NCBI RefSeq assembly: GCF_002288925.2
Contig: NW_022098072.1
Span: 21,497,489 to 21,561,488 of the forward strand
Length of the DNA: 64,000 nt
Direction of reading: 5' to 3'
DNA from: Delphinapterus leucas
Lineage: Eukaryota; Chordata; Mammalia; Artiodactyla; Monodontidae
Shown: positions 1 to 11,974 of the stretch, one piece after another
Layout: every line of letters starts with the position of its first letter
How positions within the stretch are numbered: position 1 is the first letter of the stretch
The notes under the pieces: generated by a model
What the model was told of the DNA's origin: nothing
What the model saw: only the letters and a program-made list of their open reading frames with translations
The model's database searches: none
Translations under genes and position numbers: made by a program

Positions 1-976
1 TTGGGAAATATCATTATCTTTGTGAACTTTTAGAACACAACTATTAAAGACTCTTAATCATGTTAAGACGTTTAAATGGGGAAAACACACTTTTCACCTG
101 AAGAGCTAAAACACAAAACTCCCTTTTATTATTTCTGGTGAAAGTTAATCTTTGACCTCATCTCTCCCCTTCATTCTCTATGCCTTCAGTCATTAAGTCC
201 TGTCATTTCCTTTTTAAATATCTCTGGTATCTGCCCTTTCCCATTTTATTATCATTGCGACCAACCGCTGTTCATGTGGTTATCATGTCACACGTCATCT
301 TGAAATACCACACTCACCTATTGTTGGACTATTTGCCTTAAAAAAAAAAGTCTCAAGATATAAAAAATTCAAACATTATAGTTTACCAAATTCCTTTTTC
401 AGTAATGATTAAGATAATGGATTTTCACTCTTTAACTTATTAATACAGTAGATTATATTTATAAAATTTTAAATATAATTTTTATGCTAATAAAATCTTA
501 ATATAACTGTTATTTGACTTTATCTATAAATAATATTCATTTGTAATTTCTTTTTTTTGTATTATCTTTGTTAGGTTTTGATATCAGGGTCATGCTAATT
601 TAAAAATGAATTTATATTTTTTATACATTTTTAATTGTATGGACTATATTCTTTACTTTAAAAAAAACTGAAAATAAATTGGTCAGTTTACTTTCTTTTC
701 CCTTGCTCTGGAAAAGCTTATAAAAACACAGTAAGTATCTCTTGAATTTTTAATTCTTTGAAAGTGTGACATAATTTTCCTCCAAAACCATTTGATTCTG
801 GGCTGTTTTGGAGTGGGGCTATATTTTTGAATGTCTTCTCCTCAATGGTTATTGGCCTATTTACATGTTCTGTCTCTTTTTGAGTCAGTTTTGATAGTTA
901 TCTTTCTGGAAAAGTGGTCCTGGTCTTCAGGAGATTCTTTTATGCTTAAGGATAGTAAAGGCAAACACACCCTTAC
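1..976 (-). other. AK9 intron, 3' partial (after exon 977-1190)
   Basis: AT-rich intronic sequence. Positions about 130-330 resemble an old L2 fragment in plus orientation (the CTCATCTCTCCCCTTCATTC type of L2 3' region). I see nothing else recognisable. The donor GTAAGG lies at 971-976. Confidence 0.6.
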
Positions 977-1190
977 CTGTAGTTTTCCCAGATTTTGGAG
1001 GCCCCAGAAGTGCAATCCTAATGGGCATAGTAGGCTTAGGTTTGGGTTGGCGGATATATTTGATTGGGTTCTTCATAAATTTTTCTTTAGTTTCCTTACT
1101 AGATAAAAAATAAATATACTGACGATGGATTACAGGATGAAGTAGATTCTCTGAATTTTCAACTGGCTTGATTGTCTCTCCTTCACTTAG
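977..1190 (-). CDS. AK9: AK9 exon: YHS-like module end and P-loop of kinase domain 4
   Basis: 214 nt, entered in phase 0 after acceptor TATTGCAG and left in phase 1 through donor GTAAGG. It begins LSEGETIKPVEN, continues through QYIYFLSSKETKEKF, and ends LLGPPKSGKTT. GPPKSGKT fits Walker A (GxxxxGKT), the ATP phosphate-binding loop that opens the fourth adenylate-kinase-like domain of AK9. The Tyr/Phe-Ser-Ser-rich segment just before it resembles the end of a YHS-type module, and a matching segment precedes the P-loop of domain 3. The next exon is outside the window. Frame and splice sites are intact. Confidence 0.95.
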
Positions 1191-1535
1191 CTGCAATATA
1201 TGCAAAACTGAATTAATAAATTAGCTTTATTTTAAACAGCATTTCCCCCAAATACCCTTAAAAAAACAAATTTGTAAAATCTTTCTTATAGAACAAGAAA
1301 ACTAATTATAATCAAGTACTGATATTAAAAAACTGTAAAAAGAATGAATTATTTTATACTCATATGGAATAAATGTAGTTTTTCTTAAGTGTTCCAGTTT
1401 CTGACAACTATAGTTATTCTACTTCCTTTATAATGTGTTTAGCATATACTGAATGTTTCTGCCAAGTAGTGTAAAGGTGTTTGGATATATTCATGGGCCA
1501 ATTTATCTTCACAGACAGGTCCATTCCTAAGGTGG

Positions 1536-1917
1536 CGTAATGTACAGAAATGCGTCCTCCCAAAATCATGGTTTGAAGCCCTAACCCTCAAAGTTACTGT
1601 ATTTGGAGACAGGGCCTTTGAGGGGGTAACTAAGGTTAAATGAGGTTATAAGAATGGGGCTCTAATCTGAGGACTGGTGTCCTTATAAGAAGAGAAAAGA
1701 GACACCAGGAGTGCATGAGCACAGAGGAAAAGCACTGAGGACACAGTGAGAAGTGGCCATCTACAAGCCAGGAAGAGAGGCCTCACTAGAAAAACCATCC
1801 CTGCTGGTACCTTGATCTTGGACTTCCAGCCTCCAGAACAGTGAGAAAATACATTTCTGCTGTTTAAGCTACCCAGTCTGTGGTATTCCATTATGGCAGC
1901 ATGAGTAGACTAATACA
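1536..1917 (+). mobile_element. MLT1-like LTR (ERVL-MaLR), solo
   Basis: Close to the mammalian MaLR LTR pattern: CCCAAAATCATGGTTTGAAG near the start, CTTATAAGAAGAG in the middle, GATCTTGGACTTCCAGCCTC, and the terminal CAGCATGAGTAGACTAATAC. No internal sequence flanks it, so it is a solo LTR. It is diverged and old. Confidence 0.8.
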
Positions 1918-3029
1918 GGTGGGGTCCTGGGTTATATATGGGAGTGCACTGGTAGGACAAATCCCACTAGCTTCTCTTCTACATTTTTATACAGACGAAA
2001 TCCCACTCACACAAACATCAAGAGCAGACACAAAAGGGAAAAATACACCTAAAAGGCAGCCTAAGGTGTCGGTATGGAATGGAGAGGGAGGACTGGTCCC
2101 ACATCTTTGCATTGGTGATGATGACGACTGGGTAATTAAATGGATATCTTTTTATATCATCAGATGGCCAAGCATCAGTCATCCCTGGACTTGACGGAGT
2201 AGGTGGGAAACAGTATGGTAATATTGCTCCTCCCCCAGAACTACACCAGGATGGTTGTCACAGGTCAATGGTGTTGTCAGCATCGTCATTCTTAGGCTGA
2301 AGTGATATTCATGGCTGGGAGTAAATGTTAGGGATAAGAAGAAACTCAGGGATGGGGTGGGAATGTCTGCTCTATTTCTTATATTTGGTAGTAAAAGAAA
2401 AGCTGAAAGTTTAATGATTCCATTTCAGATTCACAAATTAAGTGTGAATTCTTACAATAGTTTCTGCTATTGCCCAAAATATCTAGCATGTATCTTTCTT
2501 CTCCATAGGTCAGAATACCCAAGGTGTCATCAAATCAGAAACATCAAGTGGTCAGGCACCCAGAAAGATTCCCAACAGCCCTGAAAAAATGATTTATATG
2601 CTTAAACCCTTCCTATGACCACGCAGTCATTTCTCCACAAGGCATCTTTATACAATCCTAATTATGTTTGGACATGGGTCCTTAAATAGGGTTCTGACTT
2701 TGATTGCTTCTTCCCCTCTCTTGTCCATCTCAAAGAGAAGGTTAGGGTGTAACTATTTTTCAAAAGCTTTCTAGGTGATCCTAATACATGCTTAACTTTA
2801 TCTGATTCTCTATGGAGGGAACGGTCTTAATGTTTCTATATTTCAGCATGATATTTGAAAAGGTCTCTCTTGACATCCTTACAGTGAAGGTAAAGAAGAT
2901 ATCACAATTAAGTAGAATTGAAACTGATTGTATCAACATCAGCCAGGAAGGAGGTTTCAAGTAATATGCACATGGCTCCATTTTGGATCCCTTCCTCCAA
3001 AATACTTTTTATCAGTGACCAATACACGT

Positions 3030-3290
3030 TAATAACAACAACTTATATTAATTGAGCATTCACAATAAAACAAGCACTGCTGCAAGCACTTTACAATAAT
3101 TAACTGATTTAGTAATTGTAACAATATCATGAGGTAGGGACTATTCTTATTCCCATTGTGCAAATGGGAATGGCTCAGAGAGGTGAAGTAATTTGTCCAA
3201 GGTCACTCAGCTAGTAAGTGGTGGTTTTGAACTCAGGCAGTCTGGCTCGAGAGGCCATGGTCTTCTCCACTGTGCTACTTCACTGATGGA
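3030..3290 (-). mobile_element. MIR SINE
   Basis: Reverse orientation MIR. It has the run AATTGAGCATTCACAATAAA, then AAGCACTTTACAATAATTAA, GAGGTAGGGACTATTCTTAT, CCAAGGTCACTCAGCTAGTA and CTCAGGCAGTCTGGCTC. It is nearly full length and well diverged, as expected for this ancient tRNA-derived family. Confidence 0.88.
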
Positions 3291-3319
3291 AATAAGAAGG
3301 TACACTGGTTGAGAGGGCA

Positions 3320-3545
3320 GGTCACCTTTATGTGACATTCTTTTATTGTCTTTATAGCACTTAATACAACCTGACAAGAACTTATTTGTTTACTTATTTA
3401 TTGCCTATCCTCCCTCTCCAACCCAACTAGAATATAAGGCCCATGACAAAGGAACCTTGTCTGTTTTATTCACTGCTCTATTCTCAGGGACTGACACAGT
3501 GGCTGGCGTGTCCTTGATTAAGATTTGTTGAAAACCATCCCACAT
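3320..3545 (+). mobile_element. L2 LINE 3' end
   Basis: Shows the L2 3' pattern: AACTAGAATATAAGGCCCAT, GGAACCTTGTCTGTTTTATT, CACTGCTCTATTCTCAGG, and a diverged end GATTAAGATTTGTTGAAAAC. Confidence 0.8.
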
Positions 3546-3654
3546 TTGAAGTTACTGAATTCCAATTACATTAAATGTTTGTCCACACTGCCTAAAAATA
3601 CAATGCTTAGAAATAAGTTTGTGACGAACATTAAAGGCACATTTTGTATGGGAT

Positions 3655-3800
3655 CTCACACTTTCCAGAGAATTTTATATTCTTGCATTTGATCACAGTG
3701 GCCTGATGGCAGTATTCTCCCATCTTAAAGGTGAGGAAGCAGAATCAAAGAGTTTAAAGGACTTGCCTAAAATTAGATAGCAAATTGTGTCAGAGCTCAG
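3655..3800 (-). mobile_element. MIR fragment
   Basis: Core pattern CAGTATTCTCCCATCTTAAA, GGTGAGGAAGCAGAATCAAA and GGACTTGCCTAAAATTAGAT is a diverged MIR in reverse orientation. Confidence 0.6.
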
Positions 3801-4091
3801 CTCGCTAGATGTCTAGTTTGAAAATATTTCTACTACCATCTTCTGCTACAGAGTTAAAACCAAGTTGGAACTGGATGATCTTTACAGAAATAGATGAAAG
3901 AAATTTAAACCCTTCAACTACTTTCCTACTTCAGAAAGGCGAAACAACCACACATATTTTTATAGCTAGCTAAGAATACTATACAATGCTTACAATTTTT
4001 TGAACTTATCCACTGTCTTCTTAGACATGCTTAAAAAAAAAAAAGAAACAAGAGAAAGAACATGGTTTTCAGATGCATTTGCTGACATTAC

Positions 4092-4310
4092 CTTTACAGG
4101 GTCCCAGTAGCCAAATGAGCTTATATACTTGTAGGTAAAGCTGAGCATTTTCTGGGCAAGGCGGGACGATATTGGATAACATTTCTCGAAAATGCTTGCA
4201 CGATTCTCCACCAGTGGTTTCAGTTTCATATTCAATATGTATTGTACAATGTGGGTTTTCCGAGCTCCATTAATGAGAATTACTGGTATCAAAAACTTCT
4301 CAAATTCTTC
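4092..4310 (-). CDS. AK9: AK9 exon: linker before the second YHS-like module
   Basis: 219 nt (73 codons), phase 0 at both ends, with acceptor TTTTCATTAG and donor GTAATG. It encodes EEFEKFLIPVILINGARK through GYWDPVK. The segment continues the 'LQIIQ' end of the upstream exon and leads to the YHS-like and kinase-4 exon. The C-terminal FGYWDPVK probably starts the YHS-like module, whose remainder lies in exon 977-1190. It is basic and hydrophobic, unlike the acidic exon upstream. No stops. Confidence 0.95.
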
Positions 4311-4668
4311 CTAATGAAAAAAAATCATAAAACCAAATATTTTTAGTGGGAAGGAGGCTGGCAGTATTTAGTTACAGCACATGGACATTGCTAGTAACTG
4401 ATTACTTCAGTCTAGAGAACAAATATTTTTCAGCTTCCAAGTAACTGCAGGTTGGCAGCTAAAACTTTGACCCTATGTGGCTTCCATGTTGCCCTTGATT
4501 TATTAACTGGTTTTTATAATTGTAAATGGTGCTGACGAAAGGGACCTAACCCCTAAAAATATACATTTCTTTTGAAATGTTAAAAAGAAACCAAGGCATA
4601 GACCAAATTGCTTTTGTTTCATTCTCAAACGTTATTTTTTGAATTATGAAAAATGAAAAAGTAATAAC
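4311..4668 (-). other. AK9 short intron
   Basis: 358 nt intron with donor GTTATT and acceptor TTTTCATTAG. I see no repeat in it. Confidence 0.85.
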
Positions 4669-4872
4669 CTGTATTATTTGTAAATTATTCGTATCTGCTT
4701 CAAATTTTTCTCCCAGTTCACCTCTCAGGCGTTCGAGCGCATCAATTTCCTGCTCTTCATCTTCCTCACTCATCACTTCCTCATCTTTTGGAAATTCATC
4801 AAGGATGTTGTCAATATCATCTTCCTCATCTTCAGGTTCTTCCTCGCTCGTGTCTTCATCTTGTCTAACAGT
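4669..4872 (-). CDS. AK9: AK9 exon: acidic linker after kinase domain 3
   Basis: 204 nt (68 codons), phase 0 at both ends, with acceptor TTCCTTAG and donor GTTATT. It encodes TVRQDEDTSEEEPEDEED, IDNILDEFPKDEEV and LGEKFEADTNNLQIIQ. Nearly half of the first 45 residues are Asp or Glu, so this is a low-complexity acidic linker between kinase domain 3 and the second YHS-like module. The serine-rich reading on the plus strand is its antisense shadow. Confidence 0.95.
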
Positions 4873-5199
4873 CTAAGGAAGAAAATATTCCCTTTTACTA
4901 TACGTATAAAATATGGAACAAATGACACTGCTAACTAATCATCTGGGATATTTTGGAATAAGCGGGTATTGGTTAGTATGGCATGCAATGTTCATCAACT
5001 GATATAGTAAAATTTCAAATATCTGGCACCCAAGAAATTTAATGCCTTCAAGACTCTAATACCATGGTGATCCCATAACTAAATACCTAGACAAGATATT
5101 AACTGCTAATATTTAATGCTATAGTTGTCAGAACATTACCTGTTTCTCATGGTCTTCAGTAACAATATTTAATGCAACTCAAAGAGTATATAAAACACT

Positions 5200-5410
5200 C
5201 CCTAGCTGTGTTAGCTTGGACAAAACCAGTTTCCTCGTCTGTAAAATAGGAGTAAGGAAAGTACCTCCCTCACATGGTTGTTGGTAGTGCTAAAATAAGT
5301 TAATACATGCAAAGCCCTCAGAAAACTGTCTGGTACATGGTAAGCATGCAAATGATAGCTGTTATTTCTATTATTATGCTGTTATAGTTATTATTGTCAT
5401 TTTGTATAAA
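5200..5410 (+). mobile_element. MIR SINE
   Basis: Forward MIR: AGCTGTGTTAGCTTGGACAA, CAGTTTCCTCGTCTGTAAAA, ACCTCCCTCACATGGTTGTT, AGTTAATACATGCAAAGCCC and GGTACATGGTAAGCATGCAA. Confidence 0.85.
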
Positions 5411-5564
5411 GCACTGTTCTAATAGAATAGTACACGCCCCTGAGGAGGCTGCAGCTTATCTGAGGAAACCAGAATTAACACATAAATGATCACTGAAGAC
5501 CACGACAGGATACTGATACTAAGTGGTGTTGTATAGGCTCGAAGTGCTACAGTCCAGTTTGCGT

Positions 5565-5830
5565 AACACTGAACCCTGTCCTACCGATCCTCCTGCACTG
5601 CCTCTATGCACGTCGCCCAGAAGTATCCCTTGTCCCGGATGGAGCACTGCCTTCCCGTCGGAAACCTGGGAGTTATCTTGACTCCTCGCTCTCCATTATT
5701 GCACATCCAGTTTCTAAGAACAGGAATCCTAAATAATACTTAAGACTCTCTCCTACTTTCTAGTCCTGCCCTACTGTTTGCCCTCTCATTACCTCTTGCC
5801 TGCACACTTCTGATTAGCTCGCTATTTCCT
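5565..5830 (+). mobile_element. L2-like LINE fragment
   Basis: AACCTGGGAGTTATCTTGAC followed by TCCTCGCTCTCC is the L2 'ctcttgactcctccctctcc' type of coding remnant. Boundaries are approximate. Confidence 0.5.
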
Positions 5831-7439
5831 GATCTTTCTAACTGATTAGACCCTGGTGCCTTTAAAGGCGCCTGGAGCTAGGATTTGGACTTGCAGGTGC
5901 CGGGAGGAAGAAGAGAGGACAAAGGGCCCTTCCCTGTTCTGTGCCCAGGCTCCTCTTTCCCCGGAAGGAGTTCGGTGTTGGAACTATGTTTCTCAGTTCT
6001 TATTCTTTTTTATTTGAATTTTGAAGCCATTTGGTTCTCTTACTACTTTTTCCTTTTTCTTATATTTTGACAATTTTTTAGTTTGAGATTTGATTTGCTA
6101 ACGATCACTGGAGGCATGGTGGGATGAGTCCACACTACGAGCTGCAGACATCTTAGTTTCAGATGAACTTTTGCTCACCTCTCCAGCTCTATTTAATAGC
6201 TCTTCCAACTTGTTTTTTAATTAAAAAAATTAAACTATATAAGTTTAACAAGAAACTTTCAATTAATTTAAATGCTATATTCTAGTTTCCATGAACTTTT
6301 TTTTTGCTCTCTGGTTTTTCATACCATCCTGTTTTTGTTTTATGGATACAAGTTCTTGAATTATTTAAGGCAAATTGGAATTTTTTAAATGTTTAATATA
6401 TTTCCTGTATTGTCTATTTGTTTTAGAGTCAATTATTCTGTTTGTTCATCTTGGTTCTTCCTTGTATTGATAATTTCAAATATATGGCAATCCTTGGTTG
6501 TCTATTCATTTTTATGAATGAAGGACTAAACTGATTAATTCAGGGCAACTGTAAGCTCTGGGTATGTGAGCAGGACAGGTTGTATCATGCTTCCATTTAA
6601 GATGTGAGGATGAGAAGAGGCAGGCAGGCTGGATCTTGTCCCAGATGATGAAGAGTACCAACCAACATTCTGTGGACCTAGAATTTTCTAGACAGATTAA
6701 TTACTTTAGAAATTATTTACTTTTTTCTTCATGGGGACAAATGTCACTGCTACATAAGGAGCTGGTGGGATCAACCTTAAAAAATTTTTCTGCAATTTAC
6801 CCTCTTGGACTTTCTAGATAATCAAATATGTGCAAATATTAAATTTTGTTCTTACTTTTCAATATGTATGCTGTTTCTTTTTCTGATCACGTTGCTGTGG
6901 CTAGTTCCTTTAAATTTTTTAAAAGGTTAATAGCCTAAAAATCTTCATAGAAGACCATCTGAGAGACCCACAGGTTAATTCTTTTTAGAGAAAAAGGTTT
7001 TAGTTTTCTGTAAGTGGCATTTTGGTCCTCTGGAACAGTGCTGCTTTTTTTTCTTATATCTAGTATCTTTCAGTACTTACGTTAGGAGATACATGTTCTA
7101 AAATTCATCGTCTCAGAGATCTGCCTCCAGTATGAAGGAATAAGTTCATTTAGCCTCTAGCAGATAATAACCATAAGCCATGGACAACACATACACACAC
7201 ATTTTTTTCCCCTCTCTCTTGCTCCAGAGGGCTTCTGGAGAGTGAACAAAGGCAGATTTTGTAGAGTAGTCAAAATTTGGAGGGAGCGATAGGCTTAGGG
7301 TCAGTTCTCTTATTCTGTGCATTTGCGTGGAAGGCAGCCTCCATTAGAGTGGTGGTGGCAGAGGGGGACTAAAACTCTGATAGAAAGCTCTGTCTTTTGT
7401 CACCTACAAATTGGCACTTGCCCTCTACCTCTATAAGAA

Positions 7440-7660
7440 TTAAATTATGAGCTGCTGCAGCTGCTGACCTTCAACAGCCCTGGAAAGAAGTTCAGGATGG
7501 ATCAGAAATGAGGCACTCTGTACTCTAGAAAAAACTGGCAGAACAGGTCTTCAGATAGTTAGATATTTTCAGGAGATGATTTTATGAGCCCAATTCTTGC
7601 ATCTCCTCATATCTAGAAAAGTGATAAAATCCTTCACGGCTACTCCTGGCATTCTCCTGC
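7440..7660 (+). mobile_element. ERV-type LTR fragment, same family as 18960-19440
   Basis: Shares an ordered set of short blocks with the LTR at 18960-19440: AAGTTCAGGATG, GAGGCACT, TAGTTAGATATTTTCAGGA, CCCAATTCTTGCATCTCCTC and TAGAAAAGTGATAAAATC. The 3' polyadenylation region is missing here. It is non-coding and decayed. Family name not determined. Confidence 0.55.
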
Positions 7661-9015
7661 ATGTGGCTACGCTACACTTGGTAAAAGGGACCCAGGCACC
7701 AGAGAAAGAGCTAGTGTACAGGACAGGGCAAAGATTCTGGAGCTAGGGGTAAGAGTAGAAGCAAGCCCTCCAAGGAATTGGAAGATATGCATTGTGAATC
7801 TGTATGAAGCCACTGGTTTACAGAATATTCTTGAGTCACATTTGGAGACTAAAATTCCACATGATGGCGACATTTTCCTATAAAATTAATGGAAGTAGTC
7901 ACCTTGAGACTTTGAAGTGATTTCTAATGTTAAAAGTGTTTTATTTGTTGCTAAAAAGTCAGACAGCAAAGGCAATAATGTTGAGGCTGAGAAGACAAAC
8001 CTGGGAAGGGCTTTATCTGCATATGGTTCCCTAACTGCTTGGGAAAAAGGTGAGTCAAGAAACTGCATGTTTCTGTACAGAGAGGCAGATGATGAGAAGA
8101 CCCCTGGTTCTGTGCATGAAAGCAAAGCCCCAAGGTCCATGTGGAGTCAGGATGGATTCAACTCAGGTTGTCACATTAACTGATTATAACAATTGTACTA
8201 AGTGATCCTTGAGATGCTGCACTGTGTTTAGTCTTTCCTTGTCTGAGGCAGTAGCAGTGCATATAAAATTCCCATCAAAAAAGTTAAAAAAAAATACATA
8301 GTTTTAATCTCAGAAGATCTCATTAAAATATCTCAGGAATTGTCTTCCAAAAGTCAGTTTGTATAAATTAATTGTGGGAGATACATAGCCAATTTTTATA
8401 AAAGATTAAGTCTCAGAAGAGCTAACTTACAAAATCTTAGTTTGTTTATAAGACAGAATATTTTATCTGAGGTGCTTGGCTGTAGCATTTGGGTCAGCTA
8501 GGTCAACTGGGGACTAGCTCCTCTCTAAACAAAACGAAATCCACGATCTTCAAGGTTTATCTTTTCAAAAAATCAGCCGATGGAAAAGAGGAGCTGTATT
8601 GAACATCCTGCACAGTATGTGACTCTGAGCGTCTACAGGCTCTGCCCCATTCCATTCTTTATCTCGAGGTAAGCTGTATTTTAGCCCCAGCACAACTTCA
8701 CAGGCTCTCTGTCTAGACCTTATACCCAAGCTCCCAGCCTATCTCCCTGTAGCATGAGCTGAAGTGTGAAAAGCACAAATGAAAATCCACAAGAAGCATA
8801 GTTTAACGTAGTATTATTATATTTTGTATTAGATTATTTAAACATCTTGGTTTTCTTTCTTTTAAAATTTTTGTTTTTCTGATTATAAAAGTAATAAAAG
8901 TTCATTGTAAACAGTTATAGAATACCAAAAAGTGTAAAGAAAATAAAAATGATATATAATCTCAGAACTTGTACATAAACTCTATATCTCCATCAAGACT
9001 TCTATGCATCTTTTT

Positions 9016-9935
9016 GATGCTGAACATCACTAATTATTAGAGAAATGCAAATCAAAACTACAATGAGGTATCACTTCACACGGGTCAGAATGGCCATTTT
9101 CAAAAAGTCTTTGAACAATAAATACTGGAGAGGGTGTGGAGAAAAGGGAACCCTCCTACACTGTTGGTGGGAGTGTAAATTGATTCAGCCACCATGGAGG
9201 AGAGTATGGCGTTTCCTTAAAAACACTAAAAATAGAGCTACCTTATGATCCAGCAATCCCACTCCAGGCTATATTTCTGGAGAAAACCATAATTTGAAAA
9301 GATACATGCACCCCAATGTTCACTGCAGCACTATTTACAATAGCCAGGTCATGGAAGCAACCTAAATGCCCATCGACAGATGAATGGAAAAGATGTGATA
9401 CATATATATTAAATAGAATATTAGCCATAAAAAGGAATGAAATTGAGTTATTTGTAGTGAGGTGGATGGACCTAGAGTCTCTCATACAGAGTGAAGTAAC
9501 TCAAAAGAGAAAAACAAATACCGTATGGTAACACATATATATGGAATCTAAAAAAAAAAAAAAAAAAGGTTCTGAAGAACCTAGGAGCAGGACAGGAATG
9601 AAGACGCAGACATAGAGAATGGACCTGAGGACACGGGGAGGGGGAAGGGTAAGCTGAGACGAAGTGAGAGAGTGGCATTGACATATATACACTACCAAAT
9701 GTAAAATAGCTAGCTAGTGGGAAACAGCTGCATAGCACAGGGAGATCAGCTTGGTGCTTTGTGACCACCTAGAGGGGTGGGATAGGGAGGGTGGGAGGGA
9801 GATGCAAGAGGGAGGGGATATAGGGATATATGTATACGTATAGCTGATTCACTTTGTTATACAGCAGCAACTAACACAACATTGTAAAGCAATTGTACTC
9901 TAATAAAGACGTTTAAAAAAAAAAGAAAAAAAAGA
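9016..9935 (+). mobile_element. L1 3' end, 5'-truncated, ending in poly(A)
   Basis: Contains the end of L1 ORF2 (ATGCAAATCAAAACTACAAT, then the conserved TGCAGCACTATTTACAATAG and ATGGACCTAGAGTCT), a 3' UTR with a G-rich stretch, and an A-rich tail at about 9914-9935. The coding part is short and broken. It lies antisense to AK9. It shares one pair of target-site copies with the next L1 piece (see finding). Confidence 0.9.
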
Positions 9936-9959
9936 GAGTAGCAGAAGAACAAAAACAAC

Positions 9960-10429
9960 AAAAAACAAAACAAAAAAGGAACGAAATTGGGTCATTTGTA
10001 GAGACGTGGATGGACCTAGAGATTATCATACTAAGTGAAGTAAATCAGGCAGAGAAAGACAAATATAAGATATCACTTATATGTGGAATCTAAAAAAAAA
10101 TACAAACGAGCTTCTTTACAAAACAGACACAGACTCACAGATTTAGAAAACAAACTTATGGTTACCAAAGGAGAAAGGTGCAGGGGAAGGATAAATTAGG
10201 AGGTTGGGATTAACAGACATACACTGCTATATATAAAATAGATAATCAACAAGGACCTTCTGTATAGCACAGGGGACTCTACTCAATACTCTGTAATAAC
10301 CTATATGGGAAAAGAATCTGAAAAAGAATAGATATATGTATATGTATAACAATCACTTTGCTATACACCTGAAACTAATATAACATTGTAAATCAACTAT
10401 ACTCCAACGTAAAGTAAAAATTAAAAAGA
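9960..10429 (+). mobile_element. Second L1 3' end, directly after the first
   Basis: Begins in L1 at AGGAACGAAATTGGGTCATT, homologous to about 9430 in the preceding L1. It runs through TATCACTTATATGTGGAATC and GTATAGCACAGGGGACTCTA to an A-rich end, with a different 3' UTR subtype. The 20-nt sequence at 10430-10449 matches 8996-9015, flanking both L1 pieces. Confidence 0.85.
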
Positions 10430-10544
10430 AGACTCCTATGCATCTTTTTATTTTACATTGCTGAGATTTTATATATGTGTAAAATATATATGTTTTAAAT
10501 ATGTGTGTCCTTTTCTTTTGCAAAAAGCAATTTTATTTACTTAC

Positions 10545-10613
10545 CTCCTCTCCTTTCCTTTTTTTCTCTCTCTCTATTATAAGTTCAGCCCTTCTTTTAG
10601 AAATCATGTCATC
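10545..10613 (-). CDS. AK9: AK9 small exon: basic/acidic helix after kinase domain 3
   Basis: 69 nt (23 codons), phase 0 at both ends, with acceptor TTTCTTTAACAG and a strong donor GTAAGT. It encodes DDMISKRRAELI and IEREKKRKGEE. The highly charged, probably helical stretch continues the kinase domain 3 C-terminus. A CHR SINE begins only about 42 bp upstream of its acceptor. Confidence 0.93.
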
Positions 10614-10667
10614 CTGTTAAAGAAAGAGACATTAAAAAATATTAATGGATAATAATAAAATTACTTT

Positions 10668-10973
10668 TTAAAAAATATTTATTTTATTTATTTTTGGCTG
10701 CATTGGGTCTTCGTTGCTGCATGCAGGCTTTCTCTAGTTGCAGCGAGCTACTCTTTGTTGCAGTGCACAGGCTTCTCATTGCAGTGGCTTCTCTTGTTGC
10801 GGACCATCGTCTCTAGGTGCACCGGCTCAGTAGTTGTGGCTCACGGGCTCAGTAGTTGTGGCACACGGGCTTAGTTGCTCTGTCACATGTGGGATCTTCC
10901 TGGACCAGGGCTCAAACCCGTGTCCCCTGCATTGGCAGGCAGATTCCCAACCACTGCGCCACCAGGGAAGCCC
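10668..10973 (-). mobile_element. CHR-type SINE (cetacean/hippo), full length
   Basis: Reverse orientation. It ends with the tRNA-derived head (complement of AGGGCTTCCCTGGTGGCGCA) and starts with an AT-rich tail. It contains the CHR body GGCTGCATTGGGTCTTCGTT. A 12-bp target-site duplication TAAAATTACTTT lies at 10656-10667 and 10974-10985. It is only about 42 bp upstream of the 10545-10613 exon acceptor. Confidence 0.93.
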
Positions 10974-11974
10974 TAAAATTACTTTCTATATATTAATTTT
11001 TTTTCCCAAAGGGGAATAATATTTGGGTAGAAGGATACTTTCCAGAAAAGCATGTGATAGTGGTAATTATGTCACTTTCATCTTTGGACCTCTGGACCTC
11101 TTGATCAGCTACTTCCTTCCAGAGGGATAAATGGTACTTGGGATCAGTCACTTTTTCTATAAACTTTAGAATTCCTTTTCAAAATGGATTACTTATTTGT
11201 TTCCTTTGGTGGAGAGGTGGATTTTGTACATGGAGAAACAGGGAAATACTTAGAGGCTATTTGTTGAAAATGTTTGATAATCTTTCATCATATTATTAAG
11301 ATGTAATTGCCTAAAGAATCCATGTGAGAAAAGCACATGTACTTTGGATGCATTCACACATATGGTGTATAAGTAGTCCTCCAGTCCTTCTAGGGGTCTC
11401 TAAATCTAATGCAATGAATAGGTCCTTTGATATGACCTTAAGGTTTGCATGAAAACTAACCAGCACCCCTTGGGTTTGGGGGCTCATTGGCTCAGGACTC
11501 TTGAAACTGGAGTCCCCTTAAATACTGGGAGATCAGAGAAGTGCCTTAAAGACATGCCCTGGGGGCTCCGGTCTAGGCCATCAGGACTGTGCTCCTTTTA
11601 TCTGACAATTACTGAGTATACATTTCAGATAATTTATGATTTGTTGACATTCAAGAAATATTTGTAGATAGAATTCTAAAACTGAATTGAATCAAATTAA
11701 TATAGTTCATGAGCCCCAGAGAGATTCTGTAGCTTTTCAGAGGGTAAGAGTTATAAAAACTCTAATTTCCTTTTTTAAAACCAGAGTTTTACCATAGGTG
11801 CTTTAACTGTAGAGTTATGAAAATACAGTCTCCTTTGTGTTTTCATAACATATAAGGAAACCACTGTATATACCAAAAAGAAATGCAAAGTATGTATAAT
11901 AAAGCACACACATATTATGAGTCTGTTTTTCCTCTGATCCTTTCACTCAAATAAGTAGTGGTCAGTGAAGTTTA

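Larger units (their letters stand above)
1191..4091 (-). other. AK9 intron with MLT1, MIR and L2
   Basis: 2.9 kb intron. It holds an MLT1-like LTR (1536-1917), a MIR (3030-3290), an L2 3' end (3320-3545) and a second MIR fragment (about 3655-3800), each listed separately. Positions 1920-3000 show no repeat or gene that I recognise. Confidence 0.7.
4873..10544 (-). other. AK9 intron with MIR, L2, LTR and composite L1
   Basis: 5.7 kb intron. It contains a MIR (5200-5410), an L2-like piece (5565-5830), an LTR fragment (7440-7660), and the two L1 3' ends within 9016-10429, each listed separately. Positions 5880-7400 and 7900-8860 contain nothing I can name. Positions 8868-9000 resemble an old interspersed repeat also seen near 18060, family unknown. 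Confidence 0.7.

Noticed and set aside
4646..4876. Plus-strand serine-rich frame
   Set aside because: It is the antisense of the glutamate-rich AK9 exon 4669-4872.
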